Part shown: positions 43,349-51,403 of the stretch, piece after piece | How positions within the stretch are numbered: position 1 is the first letter of the stretch | Layout: every line of letters starts with the position of its first letter | Assembly: GCF_000192475.1 (NCBI RefSeq) | Contig: NZ_AEYW01000024.1 | Location: 80,708-144,707 of the forward strand | Direction of reading: 5' to 3' | Origin: Ruegeria conchae | GTDB taxonomy: Bacteria; Pseudomonadota; Alphaproteobacteria; Rhodobacterales; Rhodobacteraceae | Length of the DNA: 64,000 nt | Position numbers and translations under genes: made by a program | The notes under the pieces: model-generated | What the model saw: the letters and a program-made list of their open reading frames with translations, nothing else | Told to the model about the DNA's origin: nothing | The model's database searches: none

Positions 43349-43995
43349 CGATCCTTGAGCTCGAAGACATTTGCTTTTCGTACCCGGGTCAGGCCCCGGT
43401 ACTGGACGGGGCTTCACTGCAGCTTGAACCTGGCCAGCGATTGTCGATTGCAGGTCCCAATGGTTCAGGAAAATCCACACTATTTCGCGTTGTCCTTGGC
43501 CTTCAAGCGCCCTCTTCTGGGCGCGTGAACATCTTTGGTAAGGATAGGTGTGTCGAGGCTGACTTTCACGAGGTTCGCCGCCGTATAGGATTGGTGTTCC
43601 AAGACCCTGACGACCAGTTGTTTTGCCCGACCGTGGCGGAAGATATCGCTTTTGGCCCGCTCAATCTTGGGCGCAGCACGGCCGAAGCGCTTGCCATCGT
43701 TGACAAAGTGCTGAGCGATCTGGATTTGATGCATCTGCGCGACCGTATCACGCATAAACTTTCAGGTGGTGAAAAACGGTTGGTGACCCTTGCCACCGTA
43801 CTCGCGATGGAGCCTGAGGCGTTACTATTGGACGAGCCGACCAACGCGCTTGATGCCAAGAATGAAGCACGGCTTCTGGAAATTTTGCAGGGATTACCTC
43901 AGGCAATTCTATTGGTCAGTCATGCCCCTGCGTTCCGCCGCTCATTGGCGCCCGAGACCCTCGAACTCCGACGTGGGCAGCTTGTAACGGTGTAA
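43345..43995 (+). CDS. cbiO: CbiO, ECF transporter ATPase
   Basis: 216-residue ATPase powering the cobalt importer. I start it at ATG 43345, overlapping the cbiQ stop, because this gives the normal N-terminus MTILELEDICFSYPG; a longer frame to 43288 reads through cbiQ. Walker A GPNGSGKST (about residue 36), Q-loop FQDPDDQLF typical of ECF ATPases, signature LSGGEKR (about 135) and Walker B LLLDEPTNALD are present. It is shorter than many CbiO proteins (about 270), lacking the C-terminal extension. Last gene of the riboswitch operon. Confidence 0.93.
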   Translation: MTILELEDICFSYPGQAPVLDGASLQLEPGQRLSIAGPNGSGKSTLFRVVLGLQAPSSGRVNIFGKDRCVEADFHEVRRRIGLVFQDPDDQLFCPTVAEDIAFGPLNLGRSTAEALAIVDKVLSDLDLMHLRDRITHKLSGGEKRLVTLATVLAMEPEALLLDEPTNALDAKNEARLLEILQGLPQAILLVSHAPAFRRSLAPETLELRRGQLVTV

Positions 43996-44072
43996 GGCTG
44001 ATACGCTGTGATCGGATACTTCGCGTTGGCGGTAACCATCGAATCTAATGGAATAGGCAAATCAACTGAAGA

Positions 44073-45320
44073 TCATGTTGGTTGGTTCAGCGCCATTAGA
44101 TCGGGATTGGCAGAGACGTTCCCACGTTCGGGTAGAACCGCTGAATGACGCGAACGATTGCCCGCAATCATAGACAGCAAGAACCCGGAAAAAAACGTTT
44201 GCACCCCAATAACAATCATCGTGAACGCAGCGATCAAAGTGCGCATCTCGTTCAATGCCGCAAAGTCCGAGGCAATCCAGCCAGAGGTGATAGTGGCCGC
44301 CCAGATCAAGCCGCCAAATGTAAGGACAAGCCCGGCCAGAATCCAATATTGTAAGCGCGAGCATCCCAACAATACCCGAGCGCGTTCTGTTGGCAGTCGA
44401 AGCCCATCCCGATAGCTGCACATCAGTGCCGCCAGCCACAGCACCACCGTTTGAAAGGCCAGGACCATGGCTGCACTCGCTGCAACCGCCCAGTGATCGC
44501 CGATCCTGAAGCCACCGATCAGCGCCATTTCCTGATCTCCGCTAAGTTGCAGTAGAACGGTGATTGCAAATCCTGCGAGGAACAGGACCAGTGCAGGCAC
44601 CAGAAACAGCCAGGTTGGGCTGAGCAAGAACATGTATATCAGGTGCCGAAGCCCATCTCTCCACGGATTCAAATGTGGTGCCCTACCGCGTCCGTCAGGG
44701 GACAAGGTTACAGGAACCTCGGCTATATTCAGCTTCCGCAGCACAGATTTCAGCAGCATTTCGGAAGCAAACTCCATGCCGGTTGAAGATAGGTTGAGCC
44801 GTTCCAATGCCTCTCGCCGGATGGCGCGGATGCCACAATGGGCGTCACCGATACCAGTGCGAAACAAAATTCTAAGAATGCCCGACAATGCCGGGTTGCC
44901 GATATAACGGTTCTTCCAGGGCATTGCGCCTGGCTTGATTTCGCCACGAAACCGGTTGCCCATGCATAATTCGGCACCATTCATCAACTTTTCGATCATC
45001 GGAACCGCTTCGACGAAATCATAGGAACAATCGCTGTCGCCCATCACCAGATACGTCGCGTCGCTTGCTGCAAAACCGCCGATAAGCGCAGCGCCATAAC
45101 CGCGTTCTTGAATGTTCACGACCCGGGCACCGGCCTTTTCAGCTAGGGCTTGACTGCCGTCCGTGCTGCCATTGTCTGCAACGATTACTTCGCCTGATAG
45201 CTGGTATCTCTCAGCGAGAATCTGCAAGGCTTGTTGTGCTCTGATTACACAGGAAGAAATCGTTGCCGCCTCGTTCAGGCAAGGCATAACGATAGCGACC
45301 GAGTTTTCGGCTGGCACCAT
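44073..45320 (-). CDS. Polytopic family-2 glycosyltransferase
   Basis: 415-residue GT2 of the DPM1-like kind. The N-terminal GT-A domain has MPCLNEAATISSCV, VADNGSTDGS (about residue 50), the metal motif MGDSDCSYDF (about 96), GNRFRGEIKPGAMP and DAHCGIRAIRREA, the hallmark of membrane-lipid sugar transferases. Four hydrophobic helices between about residues 235 and 390 anchor it. It is transcribed against the cbi operon and stands apart from the 25-32 kb glycan locus, though it could use the same lipid carrier. Confidence 0.85.
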   Translation of the reverse strand: MVPAENSVAIVMPCLNEAATISSCVIRAQQALQILAERYQLSGEVIVADNGSTDGSQALAEKAGARVVNIQERGYGAALIGGFAASDATYLVMGDSDCSYDFVEAVPMIEKLMNGAELCMGNRFRGEIKPGAMPWKNRYIGNPALSGILRILFRTGIGDAHCGIRAIRREALERLNLSSTGMEFASEMLLKSVLRKLNIAEVPVTLSPDGRGRAPHLNPWRDGLRHLIYMFLLSPTWLFLVPALVLFLAGFAITVLLQLSGDQEMALIGGFRIGDHWAVAASAAMVLAFQTVVLWLAALMCSYRDGLRLPTERARVLLGCSRLQYWILAGLVLTFGGLIWAATITSGWIASDFAALNEMRTLIAAFTMIVIGVQTFFSGFLLSMIAGNRSRHSAVLPERGNVSANPDLMALNQPT

Positions 45321-45558
45321 GGTTCAGATAGCTCCCAATAGCGGATCGTAACATCAACAATAAAAGATAATAGCCATAATAGTGTCCAAATCGTGGCCTT
45401 AACTGGCCGCAGTTGGAACATTTCGCTTGAAAGGACTTGCTGGAAATTCTCCGAAGCGGCGGGCGCTAGTTAGAGATAACTCTACAATAACAGGCACGGT
45501 CGCAGGAACTTGCCTTGTTAAACTTTGCAAACCAAGAATTGACGATTAAGAAGGTCAT

Positions 45559-45999
45559 ATGAATACTCAGTCTCATACCAAAAGTACCGCCCGATCTCTT
45601 CCAATTGCCCTTTTGCGCGCGCGTGAAACTGTTATGGCACCCATCCGGGATATGCTGCAGGGTATTCGCCTGACTGAACAGAAATGGCGAATTCTGCGCG
45701 TACTGGATGAGTTGGGAGAGGTGGAGCAAAGCGCAATTGCGCATGAGGCTTGCCTGCTTTTACCCAGTGTGACCCGTATTCTACGGACGATGGAGGCAGA
45801 CGGGCAGATTACACGCCGTCAAGACAATGAGGACAAGCGCCGGACTATGGTGCAGATCACCGACGCGGGCCGAATGATATTAGAGAACAATCTCGCCACA
45901 TCGCTTGCAATATCGAACAATATCGAAGCGCAGCTTGGACGTGAAAAGCTAGATCAACTTCTGGATCTTCTCGAGGAGCTGCAAGAGGTTAAAGTCTGA
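45559..45999 (+). CDS. MarR-family regulator, HpaR-like
   Basis: 146-residue dimeric winged-helix repressor. LTEQKWRILRVLDE and LLLPSVTRILRTMEADGQIT (recognition helix about residues 68-85), then EDKRRTMVQITDAG wing, match HpaR, regulator of homoprotocatechuate degradation. No hpa genes are in the window, so its effector and targets here are unknown. It runs toward the - strand aminotransferase (37 bp between stops). A 238-bp gap separates it from the divergent glycosyltransferase and would hold both promoters. Confidence 0.82.
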   Translation: MNTQSHTKSTARSLPIALLRARETVMAPIRDMLQGIRLTEQKWRILRVLDELGEVEQSAIAHEACLLLPSVTRILRTMEADGQITRRQDNEDKRRTMVQITDAGRMILENNLATSLAISNNIEAQLGREKLDQLLDLLEELQEVKV

Positions 46000-46035
46000 C
46001 CCCGTCCTGGCAAAAAAACGAGGTCAGTAGACACG

Positions 46036-47388
46036 TCAGAGACTGGCCAGTCCGGTATCAAGCGCCGAGAGGATTTTGGCCACATCTTCCGAAGTGATCA
46101 CAAGAGGCGGTGACAGGATGATGTTATTGCCGGACACACGAACCATTACCCCATCTTCATAGGCTGTTTTTTGTACCTGCAGAGGCAAGTGTTTCGCGAT
46201 CGGTGCTTTTGTTTTGCGATCTGAGACCAATTCCAGCGCACACATGAGGCCCTCGCCCCCACGCACGTCACCGATGACGTCATATTTTTCGGTCAGCTTT
46301 TGCAATCCGGAAAAGAGTTCGTCTCCGCATGCGGCGGCGTTTTCCCAGACCCGCAGGCGGTTTATTTCGGACAGTGCGGCAAGTGCCGCCGCTGCGCCGA
46401 CTGGATGGCCCGAATATGTATACCCCTGATCAACCGATGCCAGACCAGTGGTGTCGGTTTCAAACACCTCAGCCACTGCGCCAGAAATCAACGTTGCACC
46501 GAAAGGAAAATAGCCATTTGTAATCGCTTTGGCCGTGGTCATTATGTCTGGTTTCACGCCCCAATGCCGCGCGCCGCTTTCGCTGCCTGTTCGGCCAAAG
46601 GCGGTGATGATCTCGTCCGAAATCAACAAAATACCGTGTTTCGAGCAAACTTCGCGCACCATGGGCATGAAGCTGTGATGTGGTGGGATCACTCCCCCTG
46701 CGCCGAGAACGGGTTCCATAATGAACGCCGCAACGGTGTTTGCACCCTGAAATGCGATTTCGGCTTCTAACGCTTTTACGCAAAGCTGCGCTAGCCGTTC
46801 TGGATCGGTCTCATCAAACGGGTTGCGATAGGTCCAAGGCGCGGGGACGTGAAAACATCCCGGCAACATGGGCTCGTAGGCTGCGCGAAATTTTTGATTT
46901 CCATTGACCGACGCAGCTGCAAAGTGAGTACCGTGATAACCCTGCTTCAGACTGATAAACTTGCTGCGGCCGGCCTCACCGCGAATTTTGTGGTATTGGC
47001 GGGCCATTTTCAGGGCGATCTCTACCGAGTCCGAACCGCCCGAGGTGAAAAACGCGCGTGTCAGGCCATCAGGTTCAAAGAACTGCGCAAGCTCATAGGA
47101 TAGTTCGATTGCCTTGTCGTTGCTGGTCCCACGAAACGTGGAATAGTAGGGTAGGGCGTTCAACTGGTCCGCAATGGCCTGCTTTACTGGTTCGCAGGAA
47201 TAGCCCAGATTCACGTTCCACAGACCACCGACTGCATCCAGTGCCCGGTGGCCATCAACATCCACAATGCTGACCCCTTCACCGCCACTTAGGATAGTGG
47301 GAGGGTTTTTTTGACTGTCCGCCGGATGGGCCATCGGATGCCAGAAATATCGCGCGTTGTTTTCTTTCAGGAAGTTTGAGTCTTTCAT
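46036..47388 (-). CDS. Class III PLP aminotransferase (omega-aminotransferase)
   Basis: 450-residue fold-type I enzyme transferring the terminal amino group of an amine or omega-amino acid, usually to pyruvate. FWHPMAHP near the N-terminus, TSGGSDSVEIALKMARQYH (about residue 114), SDEIITAFGRTG (about 235) and the PLP Lys in TTAKAITNGYFPFGA (about 286) are family marks. It is 25 bp downstream of, and probably co-transcribed with, the IclR regulator gene, and divergent from the Tct operon. Likely acts in the same catabolic route; substrate not known. Confidence 0.87.
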   Translation of the reverse strand: MKDSNFLKENNARYFWHPMAHPADSQKNPPTILSGGEGVSIVDVDGHRALDAVGGLWNVNLGYSCEPVKQAIADQLNALPYYSTFRGTSNDKAIELSYELAQFFEPDGLTRAFFTSGGSDSVEIALKMARQYHKIRGEAGRSKFISLKQGYHGTHFAAASVNGNQKFRAAYEPMLPGCFHVPAPWTYRNPFDETDPERLAQLCVKALEAEIAFQGANTVAAFIMEPVLGAGGVIPPHHSFMPMVREVCSKHGILLISDEIITAFGRTGSESGARHWGVKPDIMTTAKAITNGYFPFGATLISGAVAEVFETDTTGLASVDQGYTYSGHPVGAAAALAALSEINRLRVWENAAACGDELFSGLQKLTEKYDVIGDVRGGEGLMCALELVSDRKTKAPIAKHLPLQVQKTAYEDGVMVRVSGNNIILSPPLVITSEDVAKILSALDTGLASL

Positions 47389-47413
47389 GGCTCTCTCTGT
47401 CGTCGTGTCGGTA

Positions 47414-48199
47414 TCAACTGGTCTGCAACTGATTCAGGCGGTAGTTGGCAGGAAACTGTCCGCCATAGACTGATGTGATCTCTTTTGAGGCAATGCTCAG
47501 TGCGTCGAGCACGGCACTCCGCAGGTCCGATGTGACTCGAGGCTGCGGAATGACGCAGGCGATGGCTCCAATCGCGGTTTGTTCCTCGCCGAAGATTGGT
47601 GCGGCGAACCCGTGTACGCCCGTTTCATAGCCGCTCACACTTTCGCACCACCCTTTGTGCAGTGTTTCATCGACCAGATCCATCAGGCGATCGGGGTTTG
47701 TCAGGGTGTGTTCGGAATAGGTTGGTAGCGACCCATCCAGTACGTGTTGCAATAGATTTCTGGGGCCAAACGCCAGTGAAACGATGCCCGAGGCGGTCGC
47801 ATGCAAAGGCAAAATTTCAGAGGTGCCGATACTTATGCGAACGGAATGAGCCTGTGTTTCTTCAACCAATGTGGTTTGCAGTTGATCTGATTTCAGCAGT
47901 GACATGTGCATCGTTTCATGCACTTTCAGCACCTGCGCCTTCATAACTATTCTGGCTGCCGTCAGCCGTGGTTTGGCGGCCTCTCGTAGATTGGCCAAAC
48001 GAAGGGGGGCGGTTCCGATCGAATACAGTTTGGATTGTGGGTCCTGTTCGACCATGCCGTAGTCCGCTAGATTCGTCAGATACCGCAGTGCAGTCGCCTT
48101 GTTGATCTGATTCATCCGAGCAATCTGCGACAACCCAAGCTCAGGTTGTTGCAGAGAAAAGCTATCCAAAAGTTTCAGTACTTTCAGTGCAGTCCCCAT
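47414..48199 (-). CDS. IclR-family transcriptional regulator
   Basis: 261-residue regulator. The start at 48199 has AAGGA 7 nt upstream and gives MGTALKVLKLLDSF, the usual beginning of the helix-turn-helix domain (QINKATALRYLTNLADYGMV); a longer open frame to 48460 crosses the promoter and is rejected. The effector domain has LPLHATASGIVSLAF and the C-terminal GAIACVIP. It is divergent from tctC and upstream of the class III aminotransferase, so it probably controls both. The direct repeats at 48238-48273 are its likely binding sites. Confidence 0.88.
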   Translation of the reverse strand: MGTALKVLKLLDSFSLQQPELGLSQIARMNQINKATALRYLTNLADYGMVEQDPQSKLYSIGTAPLRLANLREAAKPRLTAARIVMKAQVLKVHETMHMSLLKSDQLQTTLVEETQAHSVRISIGTSEILPLHATASGIVSLAFGPRNLLQHVLDGSLPTYSEHTLTNPDRLMDLVDETLHKGWCESVSGYETGVHGFAAPIFGEEQTAIGAIACVIPQPRVTSDLRSAVLDALSIASKEITSVYGGQFPANYRLNQLQTS

Positions 48200-48226
48200 G
48201 ATCCAGTCCTTTGTTTCACAATTATC

Positions 48227-48294
48227 TTGACAGAAAGAGCTTAACACAGCAACAATAAAGCTTAACACAGCAATAAAAAAATTGATACTGTGTT
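48227..48294. promoter_or_regulatory. Divergent iclR-tctC control region with tandem operators
   Basis: AGCTTAACACAGCAA occurs twice, at 48238-48252 and 48259-48273, exactly 21 bp apart (two helical turns). ACTGTGTT at 48287-48294 is an inverted partial copy of the AACACAG core. A TTGACA at 48227-48232 and AACAAT at 48251-48256 (18-bp spacer) form a plausible tctC promoter, so the first repeat lies in the spacer and the second over the start site. This geometry suits repression by IclR tetramers. Confidence 0.6.
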
Positions 48295-48323
48295 TCAATA
48301 TATGAACCGCTTGGGAGGACGTA

Positions 48324-49256
48324 ATGAAAAAATTCATGGCTACTGCCGCAGCAATGGCCCTCAGTGCCAGCGCTGTTTTGGCTGAATATCCTGAAAAACC
48401 CGTTTCTTTTGTTGTGCCATGGCCACCGGGTGACCTTGAGGATGTGCTTACCCGCCTCATCGCCGACGAATTTCAGGCGATGTACGGTGTTCCCGCAGCA
48501 GTGGTTAACAAGCCCGGTGGTGGCGGAGGCCCGTTCCCTGGCGCGGTTGAAGTGGCAACAGCTCCGGCGGATGGATATACAGTAGGCTCTTTCGTCATAG
48601 GCGTACCGGTGATCGGCCCCGACATTGGTATTCCCGAGTTGAACCCCAATCCGTTTGACCCGATTGGCATTTTTCTGACCTACCCATTTGTGATCGCATC
48701 CAGCAAGGATGCGCCCTTCTCGACTTGGGCGGAACTAGTAGAGCACGGTAAGGAAAACGACGTTGCCTTGGGGCATTTCGGCTCTGTATTGCCACCCACA
48801 CAGGTGACATTTGCAGCCGCTGTCAGCAGCGGGTTTGATTTCGCGAGCGAAGCCGCTTTCGACGCACTGGACTGCAACACATTGGCTTCGGGCGACGTGG
48901 ATGTGATCAACACCACGCTTCAACTCATACTTCCCTGCTTGGATCAGGTGAACGTCCTGGCCAGCATCGGAGGAGAGCGGATATCGCTGGTTCCTGACAC
49001 GCCAACCATTGTTGAACTTAACCCTGATCTGCCTTTGGCACTTTGGAACGGTCTGTTCGTGCACAAAGACACTCCAGCCGATGCACGTGAAAAGATCACC
49101 GCAGCCGCGCAAAAGGCCCTGAGTTCCGATAAGGCCAAGCAGCTTGCCGAGGAAACGGGTGCGCTGATCTACTGGCAGGATCCAGATGCGTCCAACGCAC
49201 AGATCGAACAAGACAAAGCCTCGTTCGCCAAAATCGAAGAGATTCTGGGCGAATAA
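48324..49256 (+). CDS. TctC-family periplasmic solute receptor
   Basis: 310-residue periplasmic receptor of a tripartite tricarboxylate transporter, which binds organic acids. Signal peptide MKKFMATAAAMALSASAVLA; mature protein starts EYPEKPVSFVVPWPPGDLED, where the loop binds a carboxylate. NKPGGGGGPFPGAVEVATAPADGYT is typical of the Bug/TctC family. GGAGG lies 7 nt upstream. It leads the + strand operon with TctB, TctA and catabolic enzymes. Ligand unknown. Confidence 0.9.
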   Translation: MKKFMATAAAMALSASAVLAEYPEKPVSFVVPWPPGDLEDVLTRLIADEFQAMYGVPAAVVNKPGGGGGPFPGAVEVATAPADGYTVGSFVIGVPVIGPDIGIPELNPNPFDPIGIFLTYPFVIASSKDAPFSTWAELVEHGKENDVALGHFGSVLPPTQVTFAAAVSSGFDFASEAAFDALDCNTLASGDVDVINTTLQLILPCLDQVNVLASIGGERISLVPDTPTIVELNPDLPLALWNGLFVHKDTPADAREKITAAAQKALSSDKAKQLAEETGALIYWQDPDASNAQIEQDKASFAKIEEILGE

Positions 49257-49259
49257 CAT

Positions 49260-49299
49260 GAAACTGGCCCGGCAGCATCAAATCTGCCGGGCCAGTTTC
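49260..49299 (+). other. Strong hairpin between tctC and tctB
   Basis: GAAACTGGCCCGGCAG (49260-49275), loop CATCAAAT, CTGCCGGGCCAGTTTC (49284-49299): a perfect 16-bp stem just 3 nt after the tctC stop. No U-tract follows, so it is more likely a 3'-end stabiliser of the tctC message than a terminator. It would give more receptor than membrane subunits. Confidence 0.75.
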
Positions 49300-49318
49300 A
49301 ATCAGGGGAGGGGTTTAG

Positions 49319-49855
49319 ATGATCGCGAAGACCTTACAGGACATGTTCAAACGGTATCGCCGACCTGGTGATGTTGTATTCGCAGTGCTTTTCCTTGGTT
49401 TTTCGGTTTTTCTGCTGACGCAATTGGGTGAGCAGACCAAAGCCGTAAAGCGGACCAAATGGTTTGCCCAGCCCAACCTCTGGCCCATGATCTCGCTCTG
49501 GGCGATGGTCATCTTTGGGTTCCTTCACTGGCTGAGCTCAGCCATGTCCCCCCGTCTTCTTGGTCGCTGGACAGAAGTCGGTTTCTGGGTGCGATCGCTT
49601 GAATATGTCGCATATTTTTTGGTTTACGTGATGCTGGTTCCCATTTTGGGATACCTGCTGTCGACCGTTTTATTTGCTGTTTTTCTGGCGTTACGAACTG
49701 GGTTTCGGGGCGCAAGAACAGTCGGTATCGCGGCTTTGTTCGGTGTTTTTGTTACTGTCGTTTTCCGAGCCTTCCTACAGGTCAAAATCCCTGCTGGTGC
49801 TGTTTATGAATATCTGCCCGACAGCGTTCGCGCCTTTGCGCTGACATATCTCTGA
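49319..49855 (+). CDS. TctB small membrane subunit
   Basis: 178-residue inner-membrane protein with four hydrophobic helices (about residues 18-38, 55-75, 95-130, 140-160), the form of the small subunit of tripartite tricarboxylate transporters. A GGGGAGGGG run upstream supplies the ribosome site. It is recognised largely through its position between TctC and TctA, since TctB proteins vary. It starts 63 bp after tctC, behind the hairpin, and 8 bp before tctA. Confidence 0.8.
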   Translation: MIAKTLQDMFKRYRRPGDVVFAVLFLGFSVFLLTQLGEQTKAVKRTKWFAQPNLWPMISLWAMVIFGFLHWLSSAMSPRLLGRWTEVGFWVRSLEYVAYFLVYVMLVPILGYLLSTVLFAVFLALRTGFRGARTVGIAALFGVFVTVVFRAFLQVKIPAGAVYEYLPDSVRAFALTYL

Positions 49856-49863
49856 GGTTCGAA

Positions 49864-51396
49864 ATGGAAACACTATTTTCTGGTCTTTCGATCCTTGCGC
49901 AATGGCAGGTAATTATCGCGCTGCTGATCGGGTCAATCGGCGGGGTCATAATAGGTGCTCTTCCCGGAGTTGGTGCACCCGTTGCCATCGCAATTCTATT
50001 GCCAGCAACATTTGCTTTTGAGCCGATTGTCGGTCTGACATTGCTGCTCGGAATATACGGGTCGTCCATGTATGGCGGCGCAATCCCGGCGATTTTGATC
50101 AACACGCCTGGTACGGCCGTGAACGCGCTGACAACGTACGACGGTTACCCAATGACTAAACGCGGGCAGGGGCACCGGGCGCTCTCACTGGCATACTCGG
50201 CCTCGTTCTTTGGTGGGGTCTTCTCGATCATCTGTCTGATGATCCTGTCGCCGGTGCTGGCTTTGATCGCGCCGCATTTCGGTAGCCGCGAAATTTTTCT
50301 AGCCGCTTTGCTGGGAATTATCTTGGTGGTGCTTGCCCACCGCGGACAAATATTTGCTGCGGGAATGCTGGCCGCCTTCGGTATTTTTCTAAACACTGTG
50401 GGTTTGGAACCGGTCAAGTACACGCGTCGGTTTACATTTGACCAAAGTTGGCTTGCCTCAGGTATTGACTTGATCGTTGTGGTTTTGGGCTTGTTTGCGA
50501 TCAGTCAGGCGTTGCTGCTGCTTCTGGAAAAGAACCATGCACCCGGTAAAGCGCATGTCAGCGGCAGCATTTTCGCGGGCCTGAAAGAGCTTTTGGGCAT
50601 CAAGCGCGTAGCGACTGTGTCCTCAAGCATTGGTGTCTTCATGGGAATGGTGCCTGGCACCGGTGAATTTACATCGCAGTTTTTGTCATACACCTATGCT
50701 CAGAAAACCTCGAAGGATCCCGATAAGTTTGGCGATGGATCACCCGAGGGACTGGTGGCATCCGAGGCGGCCAATAACGCGGTGCCGGGTGCTGCGATGA
50801 TCCCGCTGCTTGCGTTGGGCATTCCGGGTGAAGCACTGACGGCGATGATGCTGTCGGTGTTTTATGTCCACAACGTCATTCCTGGCCCACAGCTGTTTGA
50901 ATCTCAGATGGACTTTGTGATGGCGCTGTATATGGCGCTGATCTCGTTGAATGTTATCGTTCTGGTGTTCCTGCTGTTTTCGACGAACCTGCTTCTCAAG
51001 ATTATCCAGATACCAACTCGCTTTCTGGGGATCATGATATTGGTGTTGTCTTTTGTTGGTGTTTATTCGCTGAGGAACTCGATAACAGATTGTGCGCTTG
51101 CGGCGGGTTTTGGTGTCTTTGGCCTTATTCTGAAACGGTTGGATTTGCCGATTGTGCCAATCATTCTTGGAATGGTTCTTGGTGGTATCATGGAGGTGAA
51201 ACTTCGTAGCGCCATGGCGCGGGTGAAAACCCCACTCGACTTCGTCGACCGGCCAATCGCGGCCATCCTGTTTGGCTTGATACTGCTGATCCTGATCCTT
51301 CATTTCCGCACTCTGTATTTCGAGTTCAGAAACAAGTTGCGGCCCGAGCCTACGGCTGAGCCTGTTGATGCCGACCACCCAAACCAACAAGGGTAA
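49864..51396 (+). CDS. TctA large membrane subunit
   Basis: 510-residue transporter core with about eleven to twelve helices. GALPGVGAPVAIAILLPATF near residue 37 and YGGAIPAILINTPGTAVNAL near 65 are the conserved repeat-1 motifs; EAANNAVPGAAMIPLLALGIPGE near 300 is repeat 2. Together with TctB and TctC it drives uptake with sodium or protons. Next gene begins 7 nt downstream. Confidence 0.93.
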   Translation: METLFSGLSILAQWQVIIALLIGSIGGVIIGALPGVGAPVAIAILLPATFAFEPIVGLTLLLGIYGSSMYGGAIPAILINTPGTAVNALTTYDGYPMTKRGQGHRALSLAYSASFFGGVFSIICLMILSPVLALIAPHFGSREIFLAALLGIILVVLAHRGQIFAAGMLAAFGIFLNTVGLEPVKYTRRFTFDQSWLASGIDLIVVVLGLFAISQALLLLLEKNHAPGKAHVSGSIFAGLKELLGIKRVATVSSSIGVFMGMVPGTGEFTSQFLSYTYAQKTSKDPDKFGDGSPEGLVASEAANNAVPGAAMIPLLALGIPGEALTAMMLSVFYVHNVIPGPQLFESQMDFVMALYMALISLNVIVLVFLLFSTNLLLKIIQIPTRFLGIMILVLSFVGVYSLRNSITDCALAAGFGVFGLILKRLDLPIVPIILGMVLGGIMEVKLRSAMARVKTPLDFVDRPIAAILFGLILLILILHFRTLYFEFRNKLRPEPTAEPVDADHPNQQG

Positions 51397-51403
51397 TCCT
51401 TTA

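Noticed and set aside
45559..45999. Homoprotocatechuate degradation cluster
   Set aside because: The MarR protein resembles HpaR, but no hpa catabolic gene is present anywhere in the window.
48200..48460. N-terminal extension of the IclR protein by 87 residues
   Set aside because: The extension would run through the divergent promoter and repeats; ATG 48199 has a good ribosome site and the normal family N-terminus.
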